64,000 nucleotides of DNA from NCBI RefSeq assembly GCF_028737255.1, contig NZ_JAQZAN010000007.1, forward strand, positions 1-64,000, written 5' to 3'. Source of the stretch: Actinomycetospora straminea. GTDB lineage: Bacteria; Actinomycetota; Actinomycetes; Mycobacteriales; Pseudonocardiaceae. Positions within the stretch are counted from its first letter, which is position 1. The number at the start of each line of letters is the position of its first letter. Shown piece after piece: positions 1 to 12,962 of the stretch. The position numbers and the translations under genes were made by a program. A model generated the notes under the pieces. The model saw only the letters and a program-made list of their open reading frames with translations. It made no database searches and had not been told where the DNA came from.

Positions 1-37
1 CCGACAGGTCGTGGGAGAGTAGGACACCGCCGGAACA
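1..37 (+). rRNA. rrf: 5S rRNA, 3' end only
   Basis: The first 37 bases contain GTGGGAGAGTAGGACACCGC, the strongly conserved 3' part of actinobacterial 5S rRNA (loop E/helix IV and the closing strand of helix I). The body of the gene lies before the window, so an rRNA operon reading in from the left ends here. The exact last base is estimated by comparison with remembered 5S ends. Confidence 0.85.
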
Positions 38-74
38 CCCGACCACCCCCACACCCGGGGTCGGCAACAGCACC

Positions 75-94
75 GACGGCTCGCAGGAGCCGTC
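75..94 (+). terminator. Hairpin after 5S rRNA
   Basis: A perfect 8-bp stem (GACGGCTC / GAGCCGTC) with a 4-nt GCAG loop lies about 40 nt after the 5S end. It is either the first of two tandem terminators or an RNA processing hairpin for the rRNA operon. There is no U-tract, which is usual in high-GC actinobacteria. Confidence 0.55.
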
Positions 95-114
95 ACGAGA
101 TCGAGCAGGACCTC

Positions 115-148
115 AACGGGCAGGACTCCGGCCGGAGCCCTGCCCGTT
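115..148 (+). terminator. Main rRNA operon terminator hairpin
   Basis: AACGGGCAGG at 115-124 pairs perfectly with CCTGCCCGTT at 139-148, and the loop holds a second self-complementary 12-mer (CTCCGGCCGGAG, 126-137). This is the strongest hairpin between the 5S rRNA and the next gene and ends 13 nt before that gene's Shine-Dalgarno, so it probably ends rRNA transcription. Confidence 0.7.
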
Positions 149-171
149 CGCATGTCCACAGGAGGTCGTCC

Positions 172-2265
172 ATGTCGTCCGACCCGTCGGAGGGCGCCGG
201 CGCTCGCGGAGGCGACGACGGCGGTCGGCGCGGCAGGACCGCGGGTGCACCACGCGACGACCAACCGTCCGGTGGCGGCCGTCCGCCCGGTGGCCGCAGT
301 GGTCCCCGGACGGGCGGACCCCGCGGCGGCGGCCAGGGATCGAGCGGGCGCTCGGCGGGTCGCGATCGCGGTCCGCGCGAGGACCGTGGTGGCGAGCGCC
401 CTCGCGGCGGTGGCCCCGACCGGCGATCGGCCGGCGAGCAGGGCTCCGGTCGTCCGGACCGCGGCGGCCCCCGTCGACCGAGCGGTGACGACCGTGGCGC
501 CGGGCGCGGCGGGCAGCGCTCCGACCGCTCCGCGGGCCCACCGCGCGATCGTGGTGGAGCTCCCGGGTCCCGCGGACGCCCCGACGACCGCACGACCGGC
601 GGTGGTCCGCGCGGTCCGCGCTCGGGTGGCGACGGTGGCCGGGACGAGCGGCGCGGCCCCGACCGGCGTGACGACCGGCCGCGCGACAATCGGCAGCGCA
701 GCGGCTGGTCGCGGGACGACCGTCCCCAGGGCGGGCGTCCCCGGGACGACCGCCGCCAGGACGACCGCCGCCAGAACGACCGCGGACGCGACGACCGGCC
801 CCGTGGTGAGCGCCCGCAGGGTGACCGCCCCCGGGGTGACCGTCCGCGCGACGACCGTCCCCGCGGCGACCGTCCGCGCGACGACCGCCCTCGTGGTGAC
901 CGCCCGCACGGCGACCGGCCTCGTGGTGACCGTCCGCGCGACGACCGGCCTCGTGGTGAACGCCCGCAGGGCGACCGGCCTCGTGGTGACCGTCCGCGCG
1001 ACGACCGGCCTCGTGGTGACCGGCCGCGCGACGACCGCCGCTCGGGCCTCTCGGGCGGCCCGCGCCGGGACGAGCGGCCCGGCGCCGACCGTGGTCGTGG
1101 CGGACGTCCGGACGGCGGGCGCCGCGGACCCGACCGCGACCGCCAGGGCCCGCGCGGGGACCGTCCGTACGAGCAGACCCGCGATCGCGGTGACCGTCGC
1201 GAGGAGCCGGCGGTCCAGCGCCACCAGGACGCGGCGCCGCGTCCGGTCGCGCCGCCCCTGCCCGACGACATCACGCCCGACCTGCTCGACCAGGAGGCCC
1301 GCCGCGACCTGCGCGGGCTGCCGAAGGACCTGGCGGACACGGTCGCCCGGCACCTCGTCGCGGTCGGCGAGCTCGTCGACGACGACCCGGAGCAGGCCCT
1401 CGCGCACGCCCGCTTCGCGCGGCACCGGGCGAGCCGGGTGGCGATCGTCCGAGAGGCCGCGGGTCTCGCGGCGTACCACGCCGGCGAGTGGGCCGAGGCG
1501 CTCTCCGAGCTGCGGGCGAGCCGGCGGATGGGCGGTGACGGCCACCTGCCGGTGATGGCCGACGCCGAGCGCGCCCTCGGCCGTCCCGAGCGCGCGATCG
1601 AGCTGTCCCGCAGCCCCGAGGCCCGCGACCTCAGCACCGAGGACGCCGTCGAGCTCCTCATCGTGGTGTCGGGCGCCCGGCGCGACCTGGGCGAGTACGA
1701 CGCGGCGGTGGTCGGGCTCCAGGTGCCCGCGCTCGACGCGTCCCGCGACGACCCGTGGGTGCCGCGCCTCTTCTACGCCTACGCCGAGGCCCTGCAGGCG
1801 GCCGGGCGCACCGACGACGCGGTCCGCGCGTTCCTCGAGGCCGCCCGCACCGACGTCGAGGGCGAGACCGACGCCGAGGAGCGGGCGATCATGCTCGGCG
1901 TCGGCGAGACGGCCGTCGCGGTCGACCCGGAGCCGGTGGACGCCGCCGAGGCCGCTGACGTCGACGACCTCGCCGCCGACGACGACGCCGACGACCTCGA
2001 GGCCGACGCCGCCGACGGCGAGGAGGCCGCCGTCGCGACGGACGCCGACGCCGAGGACACCGCCGTCGCCTCGGACGCCGTCAGTGGTGACGACGGCCTC
2101 GCCGAGGACCCCGCCGAGGAGGGCGAGGTGGACCTCGCGACGGGTGAGGCCGACGAGGTCGAGGACCCGGCGGCCGACGGGGGCGACGCCGACGACGAGG
2201 ACGCCGCCGCGGCGGCGGGGCCCGCGCGCGAGGACGCGGCGTCGGGCACGGGGTCGGCGGGGTGA
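172..2265 (+). CDS. TPR-like protein with Arg/Asp-rich repeat region and acidic tail (Rv1691-like position)
   Basis: 697 aa. ATG follows GGAGG at 161-165. Three parts are visible: residues 1-345 are almost only R, G, D and P, with a decapeptide of the type RGDRPRDDRP repeated about eight times at residues 207-290; residues about 350-590 are helical with alternating A/L/E patterns (for example LADTVARHLVAVGELVDDD) and look like the TPR-type repeats of Rv1691; residues 595-697 are highly acidic (D/E/A). It is much longer than the roughly 250-aa Rv1691 because of the low-complexity ends. It is probably cytosolic, and charge segregation suggests a disordered, possibly RNA- or protein-binding scaffold (inference). 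First gene after the rRNA operon; its stop overlaps the next start by 4 bp (GTGA). Confidence 0.8.
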   Translation: MSSDPSEGAGARGGDDGGRRGRTAGAPRDDQPSGGGRPPGGRSGPRTGGPRGGGQGSSGRSAGRDRGPREDRGGERPRGGGPDRRSAGEQGSGRPDRGGPRRPSGDDRGAGRGGQRSDRSAGPPRDRGGAPGSRGRPDDRTTGGGPRGPRSGGDGGRDERRGPDRRDDRPRDNRQRSGWSRDDRPQGGRPRDDRRQDDRRQNDRGRDDRPRGERPQGDRPRGDRPRDDRPRGDRPRDDRPRGDRPHGDRPRGDRPRDDRPRGERPQGDRPRGDRPRDDRPRGDRPRDDRRSGLSGGPRRDERPGADRGRGGRPDGGRRGPDRDRQGPRGDRPYEQTRDRGDRREEPAVQRHQDAAPRPVAPPLPDDITPDLLDQEARRDLRGLPKDLADTVARHLVAVGELVDDDPEQALAHARFARHRASRVAIVREAAGLAAYHAGEWAEALSELRASRRMGGDGHLPVMADAERALGRPERAIELSRSPEARDLSTEDAVELLIVVSGARRDLGEYDAAVVGLQVPALDASRDDPWVPRLFYAYAEALQAAGRTDDAVRAFLEAARTDVEGETDAEERAIMLGVGETAVAVDPEPVDAAEAADVDDLAADDDADDLEADAADGEEAAVATDADAEDTAVASDAVSGDDGLAEDPAEEGEVDLATGEADEVEDPAADGGDADDEDAAAAAGPAREDAASGTGSAG
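790..1041 (+). repeat. In-frame 30-bp tandem repeat
   Basis: About eight copies of a 30-bp unit encode RGDRPRDDRP and variants (RGERPQGDRP, RGDRPHGDRP). Unit-to-unit changes are mostly synonymous or swap D/E, Q/H, so the peptide pattern is kept. Repeats like this expand and contract by slippage, so copy number may differ between strains. Confidence 0.85.
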
Positions 2266-3272
2266 GGGGGCACGACGCGCTGCTCGTCGACCTCGACGGC
2301 ACGGTGTACCGCGGGCCGGCGGCGATCGACGGTGCGGTCGAGACCCTCGAGGCCGTGCGGGCTCGGTTGACGGTCTCCTACGTCACCAACAACGCCTCGC
2401 GCGGGCCCGACGAGGTCGCCGACCACCTGCGCGAGCTCGGCCTGACCCTGGACACCGACGACGTCGTCACCAGCGCGCAGGCCGGCGCCGCGGTGCTGGC
2501 CGAGCGGCTCTCGCCCGGCGACAAGGTCCTGGTGGTGGGCACGGAGGCGCTCGCCGAGGAGATCCGTCTCGTCGGCCTGGAGCCGGTGCGCGCCGAGGAG
2601 GACGAGCCGGTGGCCGTGGTGCAGGGCCACTCGCCGGACACGGGCTGGCGCATCCTCGCCGAGGCGGCGCTGGCGCTGAACCGCGGCGCGGCGTGGGTCG
2701 CCTGCAACGTCGACCCCACCCTGCCGAACGAGCGGGGCCTGCTGCCGGGCAACGGGTCGATGGTCGCGGTGCTGCGCACGGCGTGCGCGCGCGAGCCCGA
2801 CGTCGCGGGCAAGCCGGCCGCGCCGCTGCTGCAACAGGCCATCGACCGGGTCGGCGCGCAGCGCCCGCTCGTCGTCGGCGACCGGCTCGACACCGACATC
2901 GCCGGCGCGCACGCGGTCGGCGCCGAGAGCCTGCTCGTGCTCACCGGCGTCTCGACCCCGGCGGGCCTCCTCGCCGCGCCGGCCGGGCAGCGCCCCACCT
3001 ACCTCGGTGCCGACCTGCGGGTCCTCGACGACGACCTCGCCCCGACCGCGATCGGCGACGGCGAGACCGGCGGCTGGACCGCGCGCCGCGACGGTGCCGC
3101 GCTCGTCCTCGAGGGCTCGGGCGGCGATACCGGCGACACCGGCGACACCACCGCCGCCCTGCGGGCCCTCTGCCGCGCGGCGTGGGCGTCCTCGGAGCCC
3201 CACGACACGGTCCGCGGCGGTGACGAGGCCGCCGAGAAGGTGATCAGCACGCTCGGGCTGACCACCGGCTGA
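2262..3272 (+). CDS. HAD-IIA family phosphatase (Rv1692-like, glycerol-3-phosphate phosphatase type)
   Basis: 336 aa. The N-terminal motif DLDGTVYRG holds the Asp nucleophile and acid/base Asp (DxDGT) of HAD phosphatases; TNNASR is motif II; the C-terminal part has a conserved Lys (GKPAAPLL) and VVGDRLDTDIAGA, the Mg-binding motif IV of the NagD/HAD-IIA group. Its place between the TPR gene and tlyA matches Rv1692, described as a glycerol-3-phosphate phosphatase in lipid polar-head recycling. The C-terminal 70 residues after LTGVSTP form an extra tail. GTG start overlaps the previous stop, so translation is probably coupled. Confidence 0.85.
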   Translation: MRGHDALLVDLDGTVYRGPAAIDGAVETLEAVRARLTVSYVTNNASRGPDEVADHLRELGLTLDTDDVVTSAQAGAAVLAERLSPGDKVLVVGTEALAEEIRLVGLEPVRAEEDEPVAVVQGHSPDTGWRILAEAALALNRGAAWVACNVDPTLPNERGLLPGNGSMVAVLRTACAREPDVAGKPAAPLLQQAIDRVGAQRPLVVGDRLDTDIAGAHAVGAESLLVLTGVSTPAGLLAAPAGQRPTYLGADLRVLDDDLAPTAIGDGETGGWTARRDGAALVLEGSGGDTGDTGDTTAALRALCRAAWASSEPHDTVRGGDEAAEKVISTLGLTTG

Positions 3273-3277
3273 GGCGT

Positions 3278-3283
3278 TAGCGT
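3278..3283 (+). promoter_or_regulatory. Candidate -10 (TAGCGT) for the small gene and tlyA
   Basis: TAGCGT fits the actinobacterial TANNNT -10 and sits just after the stop of the phosphatase gene, about 42 nt before the ATG of the 52-aa gene. No clear -35 is seen. Confidence 0.35.
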
Positions 3284-3325
3284 GGTGCCGGAGCACCGCC
3301 CACCGACCGCCCGGGAGCACACGCC

Positions 3326-3484
3326 ATGACCGACGCGCTCGTCACCCTGCGCGACGCGGTCGCCGCGCTGCCCGCCGACGGGCAGGACGGGGCCGGGGAG
3401 CACGACGCGGCCGAGCAGGCCGCGCGGTTCGAGGCGGTGCACGACGCGCTGGTCGCGGTGCTGGCCGACCTGGACCGGACCTGA
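3326..3484 (+). CDS. Small hypothetical protein (Rv1693-like)
   Basis: 52 aa, starting MTDALVTLRDAVAALPADG and ending with a helix ALVAVLADLDRT. It occupies exactly the place of the small Rv1693 gene between the HAD phosphatase and tlyA. It is acidic and helical with no known domain. GGGAG lies about 9 nt before the ATG. Function unknown; conserved position is the main support. Confidence 0.65.
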   Translation: MTDALVTLRDAVAALPADGQDGAGEHDAAEQAARFEAVHDALVAVLADLDRT

Positions 3485-3489
3485 GCGCG

Positions 3490-4329
3490 GTGGCCCGGTC
3501 CACCGCGCGCCGGCTGCGCCTCGACGCCGAGCTGGTCCGTCGCGGGCTGGCGCGGTCGCGGGAGCACGCGGCGGGGCTGATCGCCGACGGCCGGGTGACG
3601 GTCGGCGGGACGGTCGCGACCAAGCCCGCCACGGCCGTCGAGACCGCGGCCGCCGTCGTGGTGCGCGAGGACGTCGACGACCCGGGCTGGGCGTCGCGCG
3701 GCGCGGGCAAGCTGCTGGGGGCGCTCGAGGCGTTCGCCCCGCAGGGTCTCGCCGTCGAGGGCCGCCGCTGCCTCGACGCCGGCGCGTCCACCGGCGGCTT
3801 CACCGACGTCCTGCTGCGCCGCGGGGCGCGCGAGGTCGTGGCCGTCGACGTGGGGTACGGCCAGCTGGTGTGGTCGCTGCAGACCGACCCGCGGGTCGCC
3901 GTCCACGACCGCGTCAACGTCCGCGCGCTGACCCCCGCCGACATCGGCGGGCCGGTCGAGCTGGTCGTCGCGGACCTGTCGTTCATCTCGCTGCGGCTGG
4001 TCCTCGACGCGCTCGTTTCCTGCACGGTGCCCGGCGGGGACCTCGTGCCGATGGTGAAGCCGCAGTTCGAGGTCGGTCGCGACCGGCTGGGCTCCGGCGG
4101 GGTCGTGCGCGACCCGGCGCTGCGGGCCTCGGCGGTGCTCGACGTCGTGGGCGCGGCGCGGGAGCGGGGGCTGGTGCTGCGCGACGTCGTCGCGAGCCCG
4201 CTGCCGGGCCCGTCGGGCAACGTGGAGTACTTCTGCTGGCTGCAGCGGGCCGACGGCGACACCGACGACGCCCTCGCCGCGGACGACGAGGCCCTGGTCC
4301 GCCGGGCCGTGGAACGGGGACCGGCGTGA
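3490..4329 (+). CDS. tlyA: TlyA family rRNA (cytidine-2'-O)-methyltransferase
   Basis: 279 aa from GTG. An N-terminal S4 RNA-binding domain (residues 8-65, RLDAELVRRGLARSREHA) is followed by an FtsJ-like methyltransferase: CLDAGASTGGFTDVLL is the SAM-binding motif I, and VVADLSFISL and VKPQFEV carry the conserved acidic and Lys residues of the catalytic tetrad. The family methylates the 2'-OH of 16S C1409 and 23S C1920, which is needed for capreomycin/viomycin sensitivity. It lies 5 bp after the previous stop and overlaps the NAD kinase start. Confidence 0.93.
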   Translation: MARSTARRLRLDAELVRRGLARSREHAAGLIADGRVTVGGTVATKPATAVETAAAVVVREDVDDPGWASRGAGKLLGALEAFAPQGLAVEGRRCLDAGASTGGFTDVLLRRGAREVVAVDVGYGQLVWSLQTDPRVAVHDRVNVRALTPADIGGPVELVVADLSFISLRLVLDALVSCTVPGGDLVPMVKPQFEVGRDRLGSGGVVRDPALRASAVLDVVGAARERGLVLRDVVASPLPGPSGNVEYFCWLQRADGDTDDALAADDEALVRRAVERGPA

Positions 4330-5402
4330 GCGACGCGGACGAGGGGAGGGCGCCGGTGACCGGCGTCGGGACCGAGGGACGGGGCAACGGTGTTGCCGGG
4401 GTCGGCGGTGTCGCCGGCCCAGCGCCGGGCGAGCACGGCGTCGCGTCGGTGGAGACCCATCCCGAGGCCGACCGCCCGAACGGCGACGGTTCGGCGCGCA
4501 ACGCGCTGCTCGTCGTCCACACCGGGCGGGAGGCGACGCGGCGCGTGGCGTCGGAGGCCGCCCGCCGGCTGGCCGAGGCCGGGTTCGCGCTGCGGATCCT
4601 GCCCGACGAGTACTCCACCGACGAGGGGCTCTTCGACGACCTGCCGCCGGCGCAGCGCCCGCGCACCGTCTCGCCCGACTCGGACGCGGCGCTGGGCATG
4701 GAGATCGTCCTGGTCCTCGGCGGGGACGGGACGCTGTTGCGGGCCGCGGAGCTCGCGCGGCACGCGCGGGTGCCGATGCTGGGGGTGAACCTCGGGCGCG
4801 TGGGGTTCCTCGCGGAGGCCGACATCGACGACCTCGACGAGGTCCTCGACGCCGTCGTCGCGCGCACCTACCGGGTCGAGGAGCGGATGACGGTCGACGT
4901 CGTCGCGCACCAGAACGGCACCGAGCTGGGCCGGACGTGGGCGCTCAACGAGGTGATCGTCGAGAAGATGAACTGGGCGCGGCTGCTCGACGTGGTGCTC
5001 GAGGTCGACGCGCGGCCGGTGTCGGAGTTCGCCTGCGACGGGGTGCTGGTGGCGACGCCGACGGGCTCGACGGCCTACGCGTTCTCGGCGGGCGGGCCGG
5101 TGGTGTGGCCCGAGGTGCAGGCGATGCTGCTGGTGCCGAGCAACGCGCACGCCCTGTTCGCGCGCCCGCTGGTGGTGTCGCCGGAGTCGTCGGTGGCTCT
5201 GGAGGTCTCCAACCGCGGCGACGCGGGCGTGCTCGTCTGCGACGGCCGGCGCACGATCGAGCTGCCGCCGGGCTCGCGGGTCGAGGTGGTCCGCGGCCGG
5301 GCCCCGGTGCTGCTCGCCCGGCTGCGCGTGCAGCCGTTCACCGACCGGCTGGTCCGCAAGTTCGGCCTGCCCGTCCAGGGATGGCGCGGCCGCCGGCCCT
5401 GA
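4326..5402 (+). CDS. nadK: NAD kinase (ATP/polyphosphate-NAD kinase)
   Basis: 358 aa if the GTG overlapping the tlyA stop is used. The enzyme makes NADP from NAD. GGDGTLLRAAE (about residue 132) is the nucleotide-binding GGDGT motif; LNEVIVEK gives the NE/D motif; ATPTGSTAYAFSAGGPVV is the Gly-rich conserved motif II. The family body starts only at about residue 59 (NALLVVHTGR); the first 58 residues are Gly/Pro/Glu-rich and atypical compared with about 307 aa in M. tuberculosis, so a later GTG (for example near 4449) may be the true start. Order tlyA-nadK-recN is conserved in actinobacteria. Confidence 0.92.
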   Translation: MSDADEGRAPVTGVGTEGRGNGVAGVGGVAGPAPGEHGVASVETHPEADRPNGDGSARNALLVVHTGREATRRVASEAARRLAEAGFALRILPDEYSTDEGLFDDLPPAQRPRTVSPDSDAALGMEIVLVLGGDGTLLRAAELARHARVPMLGVNLGRVGFLAEADIDDLDEVLDAVVARTYRVEERMTVDVVAHQNGTELGRTWALNEVIVEKMNWARLLDVVLEVDARPVSEFACDGVLVATPTGSTAYAFSAGGPVVWPEVQAMLLVPSNAHALFARPLVVSPESSVALEVSNRGDAGVLVCDGRRTIELPPGSRVEVVRGRAPVLLARLRVQPFTDRLVRKFGLPVQGWRGRRP

Positions 5403-5504
5403 CGATCCGGAGCATCCCTCCCCGTCGACCGCCCGTCACCGACCGTTCGACCATGTGTTCGATCGGATCGGCGTGTTCGGCCCCGGGGCGTCGGGGGTCG
5501 TGGT

Positions 5505-5510
5505 TATCGT
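5505..5510 (+). promoter_or_regulatory. -10 box (TATCGT) of a leaderless recN transcript
   Basis: TATCGT is followed by 7 nt and then the GTG that best fits the RecN N-terminus, so transcription would start on or next to the start codon. This is the first case of the TANNNT-(6-8 nt)-start pattern seen repeatedly in this window. Confidence 0.55.
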
Positions 5511-5517
5511 GAGGCCC

Positions 5518-7446
5518 GTGCTCAGCGAGCTGAGGATCCAGGGCCTCGGGGTCATCGAGGACGCGACCCTCGACCTGCACCCCGGACTCACCGTGGTCAC
5601 GGGGGAGACGGGTGCGGGCAAGACGATGGTGGTCACGGGGCTGCACCTGCTGGGGGGCGGCCGGGCCGACTCCTCGCGCGTGCGCCGCGGGGCCGCGCGC
5701 GCCACCGTCGAGGGCCGCTTCCTGCTTCCCCCGACGCCGGACGCCGCGGACGAGGGCGGTGAGGGCGCCGACGGCGCTGACGGCGAGGTCGGCGACGGTC
5801 CGCCACGCTCGGCCCTGCGCCTGGCCGCCGACGCCGGCGCGGCGCTGGACGACGACGGCAGCCTCATCGCCGCGCGGACGGTGTCCGCCGACGGGCGCTC
5901 GCGGGCGCACCTCGGCGGGCGGTCCGTGCCGATGGCGGTCCTGGGCGACGTCACCGACGCCGCGCTCGCGGTCCACGGCCAGCACGAGGCGCTGCGCCTG
6001 CTGCGCTCGGCCGAGCAGCGCGCGGTGCTCGACCGGTTCGCCGGCGCCGCGGTGGCCGAACCTCTGGCCGCCTACCGGCGCACGCGCACGGCGTGGCGGC
6101 GCGCGGTCACCGAGCTGGCCCGCCGCCACGAGCAGGCGCGCGAGCTCAGCCGCGAGGCCGACATGCTGCGCCACGGCCTCACCGAGATCGAGGCGGTCGA
6201 CCCGCAGCCCGGCGAGGACGCCGAGCTCGTCGCCGAGGCCCGCCGACTCGCCGATGCCGACGACCTGCGGGCCACCGCCGCGGGCGCGCTCGCGGCCCTC
6301 GCCGGCCCGCCGGACGGCACGGGCGAGGAGCCGGACGCCGTCGGCCTGCTGGGCGAGGCGCGCCGGCGCGTGCAGGGCACCGAGGACCCGGTGCTCGCGG
6401 CGCTCGACCCGCGGCTCGCCGAGGCCGCCGCGCTGATCGGCGACGCCGCCGCGGAGCTCACCGACTACCTCGAGCGCCTCGAGGCCGACCCCCAGCGCCT
6501 CGAGCAGGTGCTCGCCCGGCAGGCCGCCCTCAAGGGGCTCACGCGCAAGTACGCCGCCGACGTCGACGGGGTGCTGGCGTGGGCGGACCAGGCGCGCGAG
6601 CGGCTCACCGGCCTCGACACCTCCGACGAGGCCCTCGCCGCGCTGGCCGCCGAGGCCGAGCAGCTCGCCGGCGAGCTCGCCGGCCACGCCGAGCGGGTGT
6701 CGGCCGCGCGCCGCGAGGCTGCCGACCGGTTCGGCGCCGCCGTGTCCGCCGAGCTCGACGGCCTGGCCATGGGGTCGGCGTCGGTGCAGCTCGCGGTGCG
6801 GGTCAAGGAGGCCGCACCGGGCGACGCGGCGGCACTCGAGGTCGACGGTGCCCGGGTGGTCGCCGGCCCCGACGGTGTCGACGAGGTCGAGCTCCTGCTC
6901 ACCCCGCACGCGGGCGCGCCGGCGCTGCCGGTGCACAAGGGCGCCTCGGGCGGCGAGCTCTCGCGGGTCATGCTCGCGGTCGAGGTCGTGCTCGCCGGGG
7001 CGGACACCACGCCGACGCTGGTGTTCGACGAGGTCGACGCCGGGGTCGGCGGGCGCGCCGCGGTGGAGGTCGGCCGCCGGCTCGCGCGCCTCGCCGCCAC
7101 CCACCAGGTCGTCGTGGTCACCCACCTCGCGCAGGTCGCCGCGTACGCCGACCGTCACCTCGTCGTCGACAAGGGCGGGCTCGCCGACGTCGCGGCCACC
7201 GACGGGGTCACGCGCAGCGCGGTCCGCGTGCTCGAGGACGGCGAGCGCACGGTCGAGCTCGCCCGGATGCTCGCGGGCACCGAGGAGACCGAGACCGGGC
7301 GGGCCCACGCCGAGGAGCTGCTCGCGGCGGCCGCGGCCGACCGCGCGGGGACGGAAGGCGAGCCCGGTACCGGGGCCCCGACCCCGATCAGTCGTGGTTC
7401 GGCCACGCGGAGTAACAGGAGCCGCCGGAGTCGCCGGGCCGGGTGA
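5518..7446 (+). CDS. recN: DNA repair protein RecN
   Basis: 642 aa, SMC-like ATPase acting in double-strand break repair. Walker A is GETGAGKT (near residue 30); the central part is Ala/Glu-rich coiled coil; the C-terminal half has KGASGGELSRVMLAVE (ABC signature) and LVFDEVDAGVGG (Walker B). I chose the GTG at 5518 because VLSELRIQGLGVIEDA lines up with the RecN start and because of the leaderless -10 box; an in-frame codon at 5509 is possible. The Thr/Arg-rich last 40 residues are not typical of the family and make it longer than the roughly 587-aa mycobacterial RecN. Confidence 0.93.
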   Translation: MLSELRIQGLGVIEDATLDLHPGLTVVTGETGAGKTMVVTGLHLLGGGRADSSRVRRGAARATVEGRFLLPPTPDAADEGGEGADGADGEVGDGPPRSALRLAADAGAALDDDGSLIAARTVSADGRSRAHLGGRSVPMAVLGDVTDAALAVHGQHEALRLLRSAEQRAVLDRFAGAAVAEPLAAYRRTRTAWRRAVTELARRHEQARELSREADMLRHGLTEIEAVDPQPGEDAELVAEARRLADADDLRATAAGALAALAGPPDGTGEEPDAVGLLGEARRRVQGTEDPVLAALDPRLAEAAALIGDAAAELTDYLERLEADPQRLEQVLARQAALKGLTRKYAADVDGVLAWADQARERLTGLDTSDEALAALAAEAEQLAGELAGHAERVSAARREAADRFGAAVSAELDGLAMGSASVQLAVRVKEAAPGDAAALEVDGARVVAGPDGVDEVELLLTPHAGAPALPVHKGASGGELSRVMLAVEVVLAGADTTPTLVFDEVDAGVGGRAAVEVGRRLARLAATHQVVVVTHLAQVAAYADRHLVVDKGGLADVAATDGVTRSAVRVLEDGERTVELARMLAGTEETETGRAHAEELLAAAAADRAGTEGEPGTGAPTPISRGSATRSNRSRRSRRAG

Positions 7447-7510
7447 CCGGCGGGACCCCCCTCGGCGCGTCGCCTCCGTCCCACGCGTCCCGCCGACCAC
7501 CATCGACCCC

Positions 7511-12187
<4,677 letters not shown>

Positions 12188-12217
12188 GCACCCTCCCACC
12201 CCCGCGCCCCACGACGT

Positions 12218-12253
12218 CACGGCCGGCCCGCCCCGGAGGGCGTGCCGGCCGTG
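12218..12253. terminator. Bidirectional terminator between convergent genes
   Basis: CACGGCCGGC at 12218-12227 pairs perfectly with GCCGGCCGTG at 12244-12253; the loop has a further CGCCC/GGGCG pairing. It lies between the Nudix gene and the convergent membrane-protein gene and can serve both. Confidence 0.75.
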
Positions 12254-12269
12254 GAGGGTGAACGGCGGG

Positions 12270-12875
12270 TCAGGCGGTGACGGTCTCCCGCAGGGTCGGG
12301 ACCGACCGGGGGCCGGCCCCGCGCAGGAGGCGGAGGCCGAGGACGCCCATGGTCGCGATGAGGAGCAGGTCGGTGACGACCGCGACCGGCAGCAGGCTGA
12401 AGATGCGCCCGACCGGGAAGAGCAGCGCCGCCAGGGCGAACGCCGCCGCCACCGGGCGGGAGGCCCGGCCGGTGACGCCCAGCAGGATCGCGAGCGCGGC
12501 CATCGATGGCGGGAACAGCAGCCCGGGACCCCGCAGGGCCAGGGCGCCGACGAGGTCGACCTCGTCGAGACCGGGGGTGCCGAACAGCCCGGCCTGGATC
12601 CCGTCGACGCCGAAGGCGACGCCACCCGCGGTGCCGGCGAGACACAGGACGGTGAGGGCGGCCGCGGCGCGCGGGGCGGCCGGCTCGGCCCAGCGGGCGA
12701 GGCCCACCACCGCGACCGCGAACGCGATCATGGCGACGACCTGGACGAGCCCGCCGACACCGCCGACCCCGTGGCCCTCTCCGAGGGTGCCGTAGGCGAC
12801 GGTGCTGGCGAGCAGGAGGACGGGGGCGACGATGGTGGCGACGGCGCTGACGCGCTCGAGCGGTGTCGTGGTCAT
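12270..12875 (-). CDS. Membrane protein of unknown function, six hydrophobic segments
   Basis: 201 aa from the ATG that gives MTTTPLERVSAVATIVAP; an upstream ATG 39 nt earlier (12914) is possible. About six membrane segments are visible (VATIVAPVLLLASTVAY, GLVQVVAMIAFAVAVVGLA, ALTVLCLAGTAGGVAFG, LALRGPGLLFPPSMAALAIL, VAAAFALAALLFP, VVTDLLLIATMGVLGL). It follows the LuxR-type regulator on the same strand after 87 bp, so it may be its target or co-transcribed. No family recognised with certainty. Confidence 0.7.
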   Translation of the reverse strand: MTTTPLERVSAVATIVAPVLLLASTVAYGTLGEGHGVGGVGGLVQVVAMIAFAVAVVGLARWAEPAAPRAAAALTVLCLAGTAGGVAFGVDGIQAGLFGTPGLDEVDLVGALALRGPGLLFPPSMAALAILLGVTGRASRPVAAAFALAALLFPVGRIFSLLPVAVVTDLLLIATMGVLGLRLLRGAGPRSVPTLRETVTA

Positions 12876-12962
12876 GGCGACCAGTCCACCGGCCCGAGGC
12901 GTCCGGGCCGTCATCCGTCGTGGTGATCCGGGGTGAGCGCGGTGATGAGACGCGGGTGACCG

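Noticed and set aside
790..1041. 30-bp regularly spaced repeats that might be taken for a CRISPR array
   Set aside because: The copies are directly joined with no unique spacers, stay in frame and encode a peptide repeat.
93..1661. Long Arg/Ser/Pro-rich frame on the minus strand opposite the first gene
   Set aside because: It is the mirror of the RGD/RDD repeat in another frame. The plus-strand gene has a good Shine-Dalgarno, a conserved place and a TPR-like domain. Such long antisense frames are general here because of the high GC content.
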